Positions 1 to 14,560 of a stretch of DNA of 64,000 bases are shown piece by piece. The position numbers were made by a program, and so were the translations under genes. The stretch is from the NCBI GenBank assembly GCA_033782935.1, contig JAWQEG010000003.1, positions 2,182,501-2,246,500 of the forward strand. Direction: 5' to 3'. Source of the stretch: Petrolisthes cinctipes. Its lineage: Eukaryota > Arthropoda > Malacostraca > Decapoda > Porcellanidae. A model generated the notes under the pieces. The model did not search any database and was not told the origin of the DNA. It saw only the letters and a list, made by a program, of their open reading frames with translations. The stretch's first letter is position 1. Every line of letters starts with the position of its first letter.

Positions 1-1368
1 AATTCAACCTCAAAACACCCGAAAATTCGATATATTTGGGTCCCAGAAGCGATCTGTACATGCCTACTTAGTGCTAGAATATTTTCAAAATATAGGCCCA
101 AAACATGCTAAAAATCGATATTTTAGGTGCCCAAAGTCGATATCTCAAATTTAGGCCTAAAACACCCGAAAATTCGATATTTTGGGGTCCCAGAAGCGAA
201 CTGTACATGCCTACTCCGTGTTAGAGTATTTTCAAAATACAGTCCCAAAACATACTGAAAATCGATCTTTTAGGTGCCCAAAAGTCGATATGTGCATGCA
301 TCTTCTGTACCCGTTTATATCTCAAATTCAACCTCAAAACACCCGAAAATTCGATATATTTGGGTCCCAGAAGCGATCTGTACATGCCTACTCAGATGCA
401 GGCCCAAAACATGCTGAAAATCGATATTTTAGGTGCCCAAAGTCAACATGTGTATGCAACTTATGCACTTGTTTATATCTCAAATTCATCCTCAAAACAC
501 CCGAAAATTCGATAATTTTGGGTCCCAGAAGCGATCTGTACATGTCTAGTCAGTGCTAGAATGTTTTCAAAATATAGGCTCAAAACATGCTTAAAATCGA
601 TGTTTTAAGTGTCCAAAGTCGATATGTGCATGCATCTTTTGTACCCGTTTATATCTCAAATTCAGGCCCAAAACCCCCCAAAATTCGATATTTTGGGGTC
701 CCAGAAGCGATCTGTACATGCCTACTACGTGTTAGAGTATTTTCAATATACAGGCCCAAAACATACTGAAAATCGATCTTTTAGGTGCCCAAAAGTCGAT
801 ATGTAGATGCATCTTCTGTACCCGTTTATATCTCAAATTCAGGCTCAAAACACCCGAAAATTCGATATTTTGGGGTCCCAGAAGCGATCTGTACTTGCCT
901 ACTCCTTGTTAGAGTATTTTCAAAATACAGGCCCAAAACAAGCTGAAAATCGATATTTTAGGTGACAAAAGTCAATATGTGTATGCATCTTCTTCACCCG
1001 TTTATATCCCAAATTCAACCTCAAAACACCCGAAATTTCGATATTTTTGGGTCCCAGAAGTGATCTGTACATGCCTACTCAGTGCTAGAATGTTTTCAGA
1101 ATATAGGCTCAAAACAGGTTAAAAATCGATATTTTAAGTGTCCAAAGTCGATATGTGCATAAATCATCTGTACCCGTTTATATCTCAAATTCAGGCTCAA
1201 AACACCCGAAAATTCGATATTTTAGGGTCCCAGAAGTGATCTGTACATGCCTACTTAGTGCTAGAATATTTTCAAAATATAGTCCCAAAACATGCTAAAA
1301 ATCGATATTTTAGGTGCCCAAAGTCGATATCTCAAATTTAGGCCTAAAACACCCGAAAATTCGATATT

Positions 1369-4300
1369 TTGGGGTCCCAGAAGCGAACTGTACATGCCTA
1401 CTCCGTGTTAGAGTATTTTAAAAATACATTCCCAAAACATGCTGAAAATCGATATTTTAGGTGCCCAAAGTCAACATGTGTATGCATCTTATGCACTTGT
1501 TTATATCTCAAATTCAACCTCAAAACACCCGAAAATTCGATAATTTTGGGTCACAGAAGCGATCTGTACATGTCTAGTCAGTGCTAGAATTTTTTCAAAA
1601 TATAGGCTCAAAACATGCTTAAAATCGATGTTTTAAGTGTCCAAAGTCGATATGTGCATGCATCTTCTGTACCCGTTTATATCTCAAATTCAGGCTCAAA
1701 ACACCCGAAAATTCTATATTTTTGGGTCCCAGAAGCGATCTGTACATGCCTACTCCTAGTTAGAGTATTTTCAAAATACAGGCCCAAAACATGCTGAAAA
1801 TCGATATTTTAGGTGCCAAAAGTCAATATGTGCATTCATCTTCTGTACCCGTTTATATCTCAAATTCAGGCTCAAAACACCCGAAAATTCAGTATTTTTG
1901 GGTCCTAGAATTGTTCTGTACATCCCTACTCCTAGTTAGAATGTTTTCAAGATACAGACCCAAAATATGCTTAAAATCGATATTTTAGGTGCCCAAAAGA
2001 CGATATGGGCATGCATCTTCTGTACCCGTTTATATCTCAATTTAAGGGACAAAACACCCGATAATTCGATATTTTGGGGTCCCAGAAGCAATCTGTACAT
2101 GCCTACTCAGTGCTAGAATATTTTTAAAATATAGGCCCAAAACATGCTAAAAATTGATATTTTAGGTGCCCAAAGTCGATATCTCAAATTCAGGCCCAAA
2201 ACACCCGAAAATTCGATTTTTTGGGGTCCCAGAAGCGATCTGTACATGCCTACTCAGATGCAGGCCCAAAACATGCTGAAAATCGATATTTTAATTGCCC
2301 AAAGTCAATATGTGTATGCATCTTCTACACTGGTTTATATCTCAAATTCAACCTTTAAAACACCCGAAAATTCGATAATTTTGGGTCCCAGAAGCGATCT
2401 GTACATGTCTAGTCAGTGCTAGAATGTTTTCAAAATATAGGCTCAAAACATGCTAAAAATCGATATTTTAAGTGTTTAAAGTAGATATGAGAATGCATCT
2501 TTTGTACCCGTTTATATCTCAAATTCAGGCTCAAAACACCCGAAAATTCGATATTTTTGGGTCCCAGAAGCGATCTGTACATGCCTACTACGTGTTAGAG
2601 TATTTTCAATATACAGGGCCAAAACATGCTGAAAATCGATATTTTAGGTGCCCAAAGTCAATATGTGTATGCATCTTCTGTACCCGTTTATATCTCAAAT
2701 TCAGGCTCAAAACACCCGAAAATTCGGTATTTTTGGGTTCTAGAAGCGATCTGTACATCCCTACTCCCAGTTAGAATGTTTTCAAGATACAGACCCAAAA
2801 TATGTTTAAAATCGATATTTTAGGTGCCCAAAAGTCGATATGTGCATGCATCTTCTGTACCAGTTTATATCTCAAATTCAGGCTCAAAACACCCGAAAAT
2901 TCGATATTTTGGGGTCCCAGAAGTGATCTGTACATGCCTACTCAGTGCTAGAATATTTTCAAAATATAGGTCCAAAACATGCTAAAAATCGATATTTTAG
3001 GTGCACAAAGTCGATATCTCAAATTCAGGCCCAAAACACCCGAAAATTCGATATTTTGGGGTCTCAGAAGCGAACTGTACATGCCTAGTCCGTGTTAGAG
3101 TATTTTCAAAATACAGGCCCAAAACATACTGAAAATCGATCTTTTAGGTGCCCAAAAGTCGATATGTGCATGCATCTTCTGTACCTGTTTATATCCCAAA
3201 TTCAACCTCAAAACACCCGAAAATTCGATATTTTTGGGCCCCAGAAGCGATCTGTACATGCCTACTCAGTGCTAGAATTTTTTCAAAATATAGGCTCAAA
3301 ACATGCTAAAAATCGATAATTTAAGTGCCCACAGTCGATATGTGTATGCATCATCTGTACCCGTTTATATCTCAAATTCAGGCTCAAAACACCCGAAAAT
3401 TCGATATTTTTGGGTCACAGAAGCGATCTGATAATGCCTACTCCTAGTTAGAATGTTTTCAAGATACAAACCCAAAATATGTTTAAAATCGATAATTTAG
3501 GTGCCCAAAAGTCGATATGTGCATTCATCTTCTGTACCAGTTTATATCTCAAATTAGGGCCCAAAACACCCGAAAATTCGATATTTTGGGGTCCCAGAAG
3601 CGATCTGTACATGCCTACTCAGATGCAGGCCCAAAACATGCTGAAAATCGATATTTTAGGTGCCCAAAGTCAACATGCGTATGCATCTTCTACACTGGTT
3701 TATATCTCAAATTCAACCTCAAAACACCCGAAAATTCGATAATTTTGGGTCCCAGAAGCGATCTGTACATGTCTATTCAGTGCTAGAATGTTTTCAAAAT
3801 ATAGACTCAAAACATGCTAAAAATCGATATTTTAAGTGTTTAGAGTAGATATGAGCATGCATCTTTTGTACCCGTTTATATCTCAAATTCAGGCTCAAAA
3901 CACCCGAAAATTCGATATTTTGGGGTCCCAGAAGTGATCTGTACATGCCTACTCAGTGCTAGAATATTTTCAAAATATAGGCCCAAAACATGCTAAAAGT
4001 CGATATTTTAGGTGCCCAAAGTCGATATCTCAAAATCAGGCCCAAAACACCCAAAGAAATTCGATATTTTGAGGTCCCAGAAGCGATCTGTACATGCCTA
4101 CTCCGTGTTAGAGTATTTTAAAAATACAGGCCCAAAACATACTCAAAATCGATATTTTAGGTTCCCAAAAGTTGATATGTGCATGCATCTTCTGTACCCG
4201 TTTATATCTCAAATTCAGGCTCAAAACACCCGAAAATTCGATATTTAGGGGTCCCAGAATCGATCTGTATATGCCTACTCAGTGCTAGAATATTTTCAAA

Positions 4301-5200
4301 ATATAGGCCCAAAACATGCTAAAAATCGATATTTTAGGTGCCCAAAGTCGATATATCAAATCCAGGCCCAAAACACCCAAAAATTCGATATTTTTGGGTC
4401 CCAGAAGCGATCTGTACATGCATACTCAGATGCAGGCCCAAAACATGCTGAAAATCGATATTTTAGGTGCCCAAAGTCAACATGTGTATGCATCTTATGC
4501 ACTCGTTTATATCTTAAATTCAACCTCAAAACACCCGAAAATTCGATAATTTTGGGTCCCAGAAGCGATCTGTACATGTCTAGTCAGTGCTAGAATGTTT
4601 TCAAAATATAGGCTCAAAACATGCTTAAAATCGATGTTTTAAGTGTCCAAAGTCGATATGTGCATGCATCTTCTGTACCCGTTTATATTTCAAATTCAGG
4701 CTCAAAACACCCGAAAATTCGATATTTTTGGGTCCCAGAAGCGATCTGTACATGCCTACTCCTAGCTAGAGTATTTTCAAAATACAGGCCCAAAACATGC
4801 TGAAAATCGATATTTTCGGTGCCAAAAGTCAATATGTGCATTCATCTTCTGTACCCGTTTATATCTCAAATTCAGGCTCAAAACACCCGAAAATTCAGTA
4901 TTTTTGGGTCCTAGAATTGATCTGTACATCCCTACTCCTAGTTAGAATGTTTTCAAGATACAGACCCAAAATATGCTCAAAATCGATATTTTAGGTGCCC
5001 AAAAGTCGATATGTGCATGCATCTTCTGTACCCGTTTATATCTCAAATTCAGGCACAAAACACCCGAAAATTCGATATTTTGGGGTCCCAGAAGCAATCT
5101 GTACATGCCTACTCAGTGCTAGAATATTTTTAAAATATAGGCCCAAAACATGCTAAAAATTGATATTTTAGGTGCCCAAAGTCGATATCTCAAATTCAGG
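1369..5200 (+). repeat. Segment repeated at 3006-bp offset
   Basis: Monomers at about 1.6-2.2 kb (for example 1615 and 1791) recur at 4621 and 4797, both 3006 bp downstream. They share unusual variants such as AATTCAGTATTTTTGGG and TAGAATTG(T/A)TCTG. This is another higher-order register overlapping domain I, which shows that registers are interleaved rather than cleanly nested. Confidence 0.65.
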
Positions 5201-8200
5201 CCCAAAACACCCGAAAATTCGATATTTTGGGGTCCCAGAAGCGAACTGTACATGCCTACTCCGTGTTAAAGTATTTTCAAAATAAAGGCCCAAAACATAC
5301 TGAAAATCGATCTTTTAGGTGCCCAAAAGTCGATATGTGCATGCATCTTCTGTACCTGTTTATATCCCAAATTCAACCTCAAAACACACGAAAATTCGAT
5401 ATTTTTGGGCCCCAGAAGCGATCTGTACATGCCTACTCAGTGCTAGAATTTTTTCAAAATATAGGCTCAAAACATGCTAAAAATCGATATTTTAAGTGTC
5501 CAAAGTCGATATGTGCAAGCATCATCTGTACCCGTTTATATCTCAAATTCAGGCTCAAAGCACCCGAAAATTCGATATTTTGGGGTCCCAGAAGTGATCT
5601 GTACATGCCTACTTAGTGCTAGAATATTTTCAAATTATATGCCCAAAACATGCTAAAAACCGATATTTTAAGTGCCCAAAGTCGATATCTGAAATTCAGG
5701 CCCAAAACACCCAAAAAATTCGATATTTTGGGGTCCTAGAAGCGAACTGTACATGCCTACTCCGTGTTAGAGTAAATTCAAAATACAGGCACAAAACATA
5801 CTGAAAATCGATCTTTTAGGTGCCCAAAAGTCGATATGTGCATGCATCTTCTGTACCCGTTTATATCTCAAATTCAGGCTCAAAAAACCTGAAAATTCGT
5901 TATTTTTGGGTCCTAGAAGCGATCTGTACATCCCTACTCCTAGTTAGAATGTTTTCAAGATACAGACCCAAAACATGCTCAAAATCGATATTTTAGGTGC
6001 CCAAAAGTCGATATGTGCATGCATCTTCTGTACCCGTTTATATCTCAAATTCAGGCTGAAAACACCCAAAAATTCGATATTTTGGGGTCCCAGAAGTGAT
6101 CTGTACTAAGTAGGCACTTAGTGCTAGAATATTTTCAAAATATAGGCCGAAAACATGCTAAAAATCAATATTTTAGGTGCCCAAAGTCGATATCTCAAAT
6201 TCAGGCCCAAAACACCCAAAAATTCGTTATTTTGGGGTCCCCGAAGCGATCTGTACATGCCTACTCCGTGTTAGAGTATTTCCAATATACAGGCCCGTAA
6301 CATACTGAAAATCGATTTTTAAGAGCCCAAAAGTCGATATGTGGATGTATCTTCTGTACCCGTTTACATCTCAAATTAAGGCTCAAAACACCTGAAAATT
6401 CGATATTTTGGGGTCCCAGAAGCGATCTGTACTTGCCTACTCCGTGTTAAAGTATTTTCAAAATACAGGCCCAAAACAAGCTGAAAATCGATATTTTAGG
6501 TGACCAAAGTCAATATGTGTATGCATCTTCTGCACCCGTTTATATCCCAAATTCAACCTCAAAACACCAGGAAATTCTATATTTTGGGGTACCAGAAGTG
6601 ATCTGTACATGCCTACTTAGTGCTAGAATATTTTCAAAATATAAGCCCAAAACATGCTAAAAATCGATATTTTCGGTGCCCAAAGTCGATATCTCAAATT
6701 CAGGCCCAAAACACCCGAAAATTCGATATTTTGGGGTCCTAGAAGTGATCTGTACATGCCTACTCAGATGCAGGCCCAAAACATGCTGAAAATCGATATT
6801 TTAGGTGCCCAAAGTCAACATGTGCATGCATCTTCTACACAGGTTTATATCTCAAATTCAACCTCAAAACACCCGAAAATTCGATAGTTTTGGGTCCCAG
6901 AAGCGATCTGTACATGTCTAGTCAGTGCTAGAATGTTTTCAAAATATAGGCTCAAAACATGCTAAAAATCGATATTTTAAGTGTTTAAAGTAGATATGAG
7001 CATGCATCTTTTGTACCCGTTTATATCTTAAATTCAGGCTGAAAACACCCGAAAATTCGATATTTTTGGGTCCCAGAAGCGATCTGTACATGCCTACTAC
7101 GTGTTAGAGTATTTTCAATATACAGGCCCAAAACATGCTGAAAATCGATATTTTAGGTGCCCAAAGTCAATATGTGTATGCATCTTCTGTACCCGTTTAT
7201 ATCTCAAATTCAGGCTCAAAACACCCGAAAATTCGGTATTTTTGGGTCCTAGAAGCGATCTGTACATCCCTACTTCCAGTTAGAATGTTTTCAAGATACA
7301 GACCCAAAATATGTTTAAAATCGATATTTTAGGTGCCCAAAAGTCGATATGTGCATGCATCTTCTGTACCAGTTTATATCTCAAATTCAGGCTCAAAACA
7401 CCCGAAAATTCGATATTTTGGGGTCCCATAAGCGATCTGTACATGCCTACTCAGTGCTAGAATATTTTCAAAATATAGGCCCAAAACATGCTAAAAATCG
7501 ATATTTTAGGTGCCCAAAGTCGATATCTCAAATTCAGGCCCAAAACACCCGAAAATTCGATATTTTGGGGTCTCAGAAGCGAACTGTGCATGCATAGTCC
7601 GTGTTAGAGTATTTTCAAAATACAGGCCCAAAACATACTGAAAATCGATCTTTTAGGTGCCCAAAAGTCGATATGTGCATGCATCTTCTGTACCTGTTTA
7701 TATCCCAAATTCAACCTCAAAACACCCGAAAATTCGATATTTTTGGGCCCCAGAAGCGATCTGTACATGCCTACTCAGTGCTAGAATTTTTTCAAAATAT
7801 AGGCTCAAAACATGCTAAAAATCGATATTTTAAGTGTCCAAAGTCGATATGTGCAAGCATCATCTGTACCCGTTTATATCTCAAATTCAGGCTCAAAGCA
7901 CCCGAAAATTCGATATTTTGGGGTCCCAGAAGTGATCTGTACATGCCTACTTAGTGCTAGAATATTTTCAAATTATATGCCCAAAACATGCTAAAAACCG
8001 ATATTTTAAGTGCCCAAAGTCGATATCTGAAATTCAGGCCCAAAACACCCAAAAAATTCGATATTTTGGGGTCCTAGAAGCGAACTGTACATGCCTACTC
8101 CGTGTTAGAGTAATTTCAAAATACAGGCACAAAACATACTGAAAATCGATCTTTTAGGTGCCCAAAAGTCGATATGTGCATGCATCTTCTGTACCCGTTT

Positions 8201-11200
8201 ATATCTCAAATTCAGGCTCAAAAAACCTGAAAATTCGTTATTTTTGGGTCCTAGAAGCGATCTGTACATCCCTACTCCTAGTTAGAATGTTTTCAAGATA
8301 CAGACCCAAAACATGCTCAAAATCGATATTTTAGGTGCCCAAAAGTCGATATGTGCATGCATCTTCTGTACCCGTTTATATCTCGAATTCAGGCTGAAAA
8401 CTCCCAAAAATTCGATATTTTGGGGTCCCAGAAGTGATCTGTACATGCCTACTTAGTGCTAGAATATTTTCAAAATATTGGCCCAAAACATGCTAAAAAT
8501 CAATATTTTAGGTGCCCAAAGTCGATATCTCAAATTCAGGCCCAAAACACCCAAAAATTCTATATTTTGGGGTCCCCGAAGCGATCTGTACATGCCTACT
8601 CCGTGTTAGAGTATTTCCAATATACAGGCCCGTAACATACTGAAAATCGATCTTTAAGAGCCCAAAAGTCGATATGTGGATGTATCTTCTGTACCCGTTT
8701 ATATCTCAAATTAAGGCTCAAAACACCTGAAAATTCGATATTTTGGGGTCCCAGAAGCGATCTGTACTTGCCTACTCCGTGTTAAAGTATTTTCAAATTA
8801 CAGGCCCAAAACAAGCTGAAAATCGATATTTTAGGTGACCAAAGTCAATATGTGTATGCATCTTCTGCACCCGTTTATATCCCAAATTCAACCTCAAAAC
8901 ACCCGAAAATTCTATATTTTGGGGTCCCAGAAGTGATCTGTACATGCCTACTTAGTGCTTGAATATTTTCAAAATATAAGCCCAAAACATGCTAAAAATC
9001 GATATTTTAGGTGCCCAAAGTCGATATCTCAAATTCATGCCCAAAACACCCGAAAATTCGATATTTTGGGGTCCTAGAAGTGATCTGTACATGCCTACTC
9101 AGATGCAGGCCCAAAACATGCTGAAAATCGATATTTTAGGTGCCCAAAGTCAACATGCGCATGCATCTTCTACACAGGTTTATATCTCAAATTCAACCTC
9201 AAAACACGCGAAAATTCGATAATTTTGGGTCCCAGAAGCGATCTGTACATGTCTAGTCAGTGCTAGAATTTTTTCAAAATATAGGCTCAAAACATGCTAA
9301 AAATCGATATTTTAAGTGTTTAAAGTAGATATGAGAATGCATCTTTTGTACCCGTTTATATCTTAAATTCAGGCTGAAAACACCCGAAAATTCGATATTT
9401 TTGGGTCCCAGAAGCGATCTGTACATGCCTACTACGTGTTAGAGTATTTTCAATATACAGGCCCAAAACATGCTGAAAATCGATATTTTAGGTGCCCAAA
9501 GTCAATATGTGTATGCATCTTCTGTACCCGTTTATATCTCAAATTCAGGCTGAAAACACCCGAAAATTCGGTATTTTTGGGTCCTAGAAGCGATCTGTAC
9601 ATCCCTACTCCCAGTTAGAATGTTTTCAAGATACAGACCCAAAATATGTTTAAAATCGATATTTTAGGTGCCCAAAAGTCGATATGTGCATGCATCTTCT
9701 GTACCAGTTTATATCTCAAATTCAGGCTCAAAACACCCGAAAATTCGATATTTTGGGGTCCCAGAAGCGATCTGTACATGCCTACTCAGTGCTAGAATAT
9801 TTTCAAAATATAGGCCCAAAGCATGCTAAAAATCGATATTTTAGGTGCCCAAAGTCGATATCTCAAATTCAGGCCCAAAACACCCGAAAATTCGATATTT
9901 TGGGGTCTCAGAAGCGAACTGTACATGCCTAGTCCGTGTTAGAGTATTTTCAAAATACAGGCCCAAAACATACTGAAAATCGATCTTTTAGGTGCCCAAA
10001 AGTCGATATGTGCATGCATCTTCTGTACCTGTTTATATCCCAAATTCAACATCAAAACACCCGAAAATTCGATATTTTTGGGCCCCAGAAGCGATCTGTA
10101 CATGCCTACTCAGTGCTAGAATTTTTTCAAAATATAGGCTCAAAACATGCTAAAAATCGATATTTTAAGTGTCCACAGTCGATATGTGTATGCATCATCT
10201 GTACCCGTTTATATCTCAAATTCAGGCTCAAAACACCCGAAAATTCGATATTTTGGGGTCTCAGAAGCGATCTGTACATGCCTACTCCTAGTTAGAGTAT
10301 TTTCAAAATACAGGCCCAAAACATGCTGAAAATCGATATTTTAGATGCCCAAAGTCAATATGTGTATGCATCTTCTGTACCCGTTTATATCTCAAATTCA
10401 GGCTCAAAACACCCGAAAATTCGGTATTTTTGGGTCCTAGAAGCGATCTGTACATCCCTAATCGTAGTTAGAATGTTTTCAAGATACAGACCCAAAATAT
10501 GTTTAAAATCGATAATTTAGGTGCCCAAAAGTCGATATGTGCATGTATCTTCTGTACCTGTTTATATCCCAAATTCAACCTCAAAACACACGAAAATTCG
10601 ATATTTTTGGGCCCCAGAAGCGATCTGTATATGCCTACTCAGTGCTAGAATTTTTTCAAAATATAGGCTCAAAACATGCTAAAATCGATATTTTAAGTGT
10701 CCAAAGTCGATATGTGCATGCATCATCTGTACCCGTTTATATCTCAAATTCAGGCTCAAAACACCCGAAAATTCGATATTTTGGGGTCCCAGAAGTGATC
10801 TGTACATGCCTACTTAGTGCTAGAATATTTTCAAATTATAGTCCCAAAACATGCTAAAAACCGATATTTTAAGTGCCCAAAGTCGATATCTGAAATTCAG
10901 GCACAAAACACCCAAAAAATTCGATATTTTGGGGTCCCAGAAGCGAACTGTACATGCTTACTCCGTGTTAGAGTATTTTCAAAATACAGGCCCAAAACAT
11001 ACTGAAAATCGATCTTTTAGGTGCCCAAAAGTCGATATGTGCATGCATCTTCTGTACCCGTTTATATCTCAAATTCAGGCTCAAAACACCCAAAAATTCG
11101 TTATTTTTGTGTCCTAGAAGCGATCTGTACATCCCTACTCCTAGTTAGAATGTTTTCAAGATACAGACCCAAAACATGCTCAAAATCGATATTTTAGGTG

Positions 11201-13959
11201 CCCAAAAGTCGATATGTGCATGCATCTTCTGTACCCGTTTATATCTCAAATTCAGGCTGAAAACACCCGAAAATTCGATATTTTGGGGTCCCAGAAGTGA
11301 TCTGTACATGCCTACTTAGTGCTAGAATATTTTCAAAATATAGGCCCAAAACATGCTAAAAATCAATATTTTAGGTGCCCAAAGTCGATATCTCAAATTC
11401 ACGCCCAAAACACCCAAAAATTCGATATTTTGGGGTCCCCGAAGCGATTTGTACATGCCTCCTCCGTGTTAGAGTATTTCCAATATACAGGCCCATAACA
11501 TACTGAAAATCGATCTTTATGGAGCCCAAAAGTCGACATGTGGATGTATCTTTTGTACCCGTTTATATCTCAAATTAAGGCTCAAAACACCTGAAAATTC
11601 GATATTTTGGGGTCCCAGAAGCGATCTGTACTTGCTTACTCCGTGTTAAAGTATTTTCAAAATACAGGCCCAAAACAAGCTGAAAATCGATATTTTAGGT
11701 GACCAAAGTCAATATGTGTATGCATCTTCTGCACCCGTTTATATCCCAAATTCAACCTCAAAAACACCCGAAAATTCTATATTTTGGGGTCCCAGAAGTG
11801 ATCTGTACATGCCTACTTAGTGCTAGAATATTTTCAAAATATAAGCCCAAAACATGCTAAAAATCGATATTTTAGGTGCCCAAAGTCGATATCTTAAATT
11901 CAGGCCCAAAACACCCTAAAATTCGATATTTTGGGGTTCCAGAAGCGATCTGTACATGCCTACTCAGATGCAGGCCCAAAACATGCTGAAAATCGATATT
12001 TTAGGTGCCCAAAGTCAATATGTGTATGCATCTTCTGCACTTGTTTATATCTCAAATTCAACCTCAAAACACCCGAAAATTCGATAATTTTGGGTCCCAG
12101 AAGCGATCTGTACATGTCTAGTCAGTGCTAGAATGTTTTCAAAATATAGGCTCAAAACATGCTAAAAATCGATATTTTAAGTGTTTAAAGTAGATATGAG
12201 CATGCATCTTTTGTACCCGTTTATATCTCAAATTCAGGCTCAAAACACCCGAAAATTCGATATTTTGGGGTCCCAGAAGCGATCTGTACATGCCTACTAC
12301 GTGTTAGAGTATTTTCAATATACAGGCCCAAAACATGCTGAAAATCGATATTTTAGGTTCCCAAAGTCAATATGTGTATGCATCTTCTGTACCCGTTTAT
12401 ATCTCAAATTCAGGCTCAAAAACACCCGAAAATTCGGTATTTTTGGGTCCTAGAAGCGATCTGTACATCCCTACTCCCAGTTAAAATGTTTTCATGATAC
12501 AGACCCAAAATATGTTTAAAATCGATATTTTAGGTGCCCAAAAGTCGATATGTGCATGCATCTTCTGTACCAGTTTATATTTCAAATTCAGGCTCAAAAC
12601 ACCCGAAAATTCGATATTTTGGGGTCCCAGAAGCTATCTGTACATGCCTACTCAGTGCTAGAATATTTTCAAAATATAGGCCCAAAACATGCTAAAAATC
12701 GATATTTTAGGTGCCCAAAGTAGATATCTCAAAATCAGGCCCAAAACACCCGAAAATTCGATATTTTGGGGTCTCAGAAGCGATCTCTACATGCCTAGTC
12801 CGTGTTAGAGTATTTTCAAAATACAGGCCCAAAACATACTGAAAATCGATCATTTAAGTGCCCAAAGTCAATATGTGTATGCATCTTCTGTACCCGTTTA
12901 TATCTCAAATACAGGCTCAAAACACCCGAAAATTCGGTATTTTTGGGTCCTAGAAGCGATCTGTACATCCCTACTCCTAGTTAGAATGTTTTCAAGATAC
13001 AGACCCAAAACATGCTCAAAATCGATATTTTTGGTTCCCAAAAGTCGATATGTGCATGCATCTTCTGTACCCGTTTATATCTCAAATTCACGCTCAAAAC
13101 ACCCGAAAATTCGATATTTAGGGGTCCCAGAATCGATCTGTATATGCCTACTCAGTGCTAGAATATTTTAAAAATATAGGCCCAAAACATGCTAAAAATC
13201 GATATTTTTAGGTGCCCAAAGTCGATATATCAAATTCAGGCCCAAAACACCCAAAAATTCGATATTTTTGGGTCCCACAAGCGATCTGTACATGCCTACT
13301 CAGATGCAGGCCCAAAACATTCTGAAAATCGATATTTTAGGTGCCCAAAGTCAACATGTGTATGCATCTTATGCACTCGTTTATATCTCAAATTCAACCT
13401 CAAAACACCCGAATATTCGATAATTTTGGGTCCCAGAAGCGATCTGTACATGTCTAGTCAGTGCTAGAATGTTTTCAAAATACAGGCCCAAAACATGCTG
13501 AAAATCGATATTTTCGGTGCCAAAAGTCAATATGTGCATTCATCTTCTGTACCCGTTTATATCTCAAATTAAGGCTCAAAACACCCGAAAATTCAGTATT
13601 TTTGGGTCCTAGAATTGATCTGTACATCCCTACTCCTAGTTAGAATGTTTTCAAGATACAGACCCAAAATATGCTCAAAATCGATATTTTACGTGCCCAA
13701 AAGTCGATATGTGCATGAATCTTCTGTACCCGTTAATATCTCAAATTCAGGCACAAAACACCCGAAAATTCGATATTTTGGGGTCCCAGAAGCAATCTGT
13801 ACATGCCTACTCAGTGCTAGAATATTTTTAAAATATAGGCCCAAAACATGCTAAAATTGATATTTTAGGTGCCCAAAGTCGATATCTCAAATTCAGGCCC
13901 AAAACCCCCGAAAATTCGATATTTTGGGGTCCCAGAAGCGAACTGTACATGCCTACTCC
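3092..13959 (+). repeat. Higher-order repeat domain I (2.2-2.9 kb units)
   Basis: The same ordered series of monomer variants restarts at 3092, 5263, 7601, 9936, 12802 and 13960, giving units of 2171, 2338, 2335, 2866 and 1158 bp. The 2338- and 2335-bp copies match closely over their whole length (5474/7812, 5616/7954, 6654/8989, 7101/9436, 7349/9684). The 2866-bp copy looks like the same unit with about 528 bp, three 176-bp monomers, added near its start: offsets rise from 2335 to 2863 between 9.9 and 10.8 kb. Relatedness was judged by eye from monomer order and shared private variants, not by an alignment program. Confidence 0.8.
6106..6116 (+). repeat. Private micro-inversion inside one monomer
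   Basis: The normal context CTGTACATGCCTACTTAGTG reads CTGTA-CTAAGTAGGCA-CTTAGTG here. The 11 bases are the exact reverse complement of TGCCTACTTAG from the same site, and the local length grows by 3 bp. The paralogous position one higher-order unit downstream (about 8443) has the normal sequence, so the change arose after that duplication. It is independent of the GGACACTTAAA scar found elsewhere in the array. Confidence 0.88.
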
Positions 13960-14560
13960 GTGTTAAAGTATTTTCAAAATACAGGCCCAAAACATACTGA
14001 AAATCGATCTTTTAGGTGCCCAAAAGTCGATATGTGCATGCATCTTCTGTACCTGTTTATATCCCAAAATCAACCTCAAAACACACGAAAATTCGATATT
14101 TTTGGGCCCCAAAAGCGATCTCTACATGCCTACTCAGTGCTAGAATGTTTTCAAAATATAGGCTCAAAACATGCTAAAAATCGATATTTTAAGTGTCCAC
14201 AGTCGATATGTGTATGCATCATCTGTACCCGTTTATATCTCAAATTCAGGCTCAAAACACCCGAAAATTCGATATTTTTGGGTCCCAGAAGCGATCTGTA
14301 CATGCCTACTCCTAGTTAGAGTATTTTCAAAATACAGGCCCAAAACATGCTGAAAATCGATATTTTAGGTGCCCAAAGTCAATATGTGTATGCATCTTCT
14401 GTACCCGTTTATATCTCAAATTCAGGCTCAAAACACCCGAAAATTCGGTATTTTTGGGTCCTAGAAGCGATCTGTACATCCCTACTCCTAGTTAGAATGT
14501 TTTCAAGATACAGACCCAAAATATGTTTAAAATCGATAATTTAGGTGCCCAAAAGTCGAT

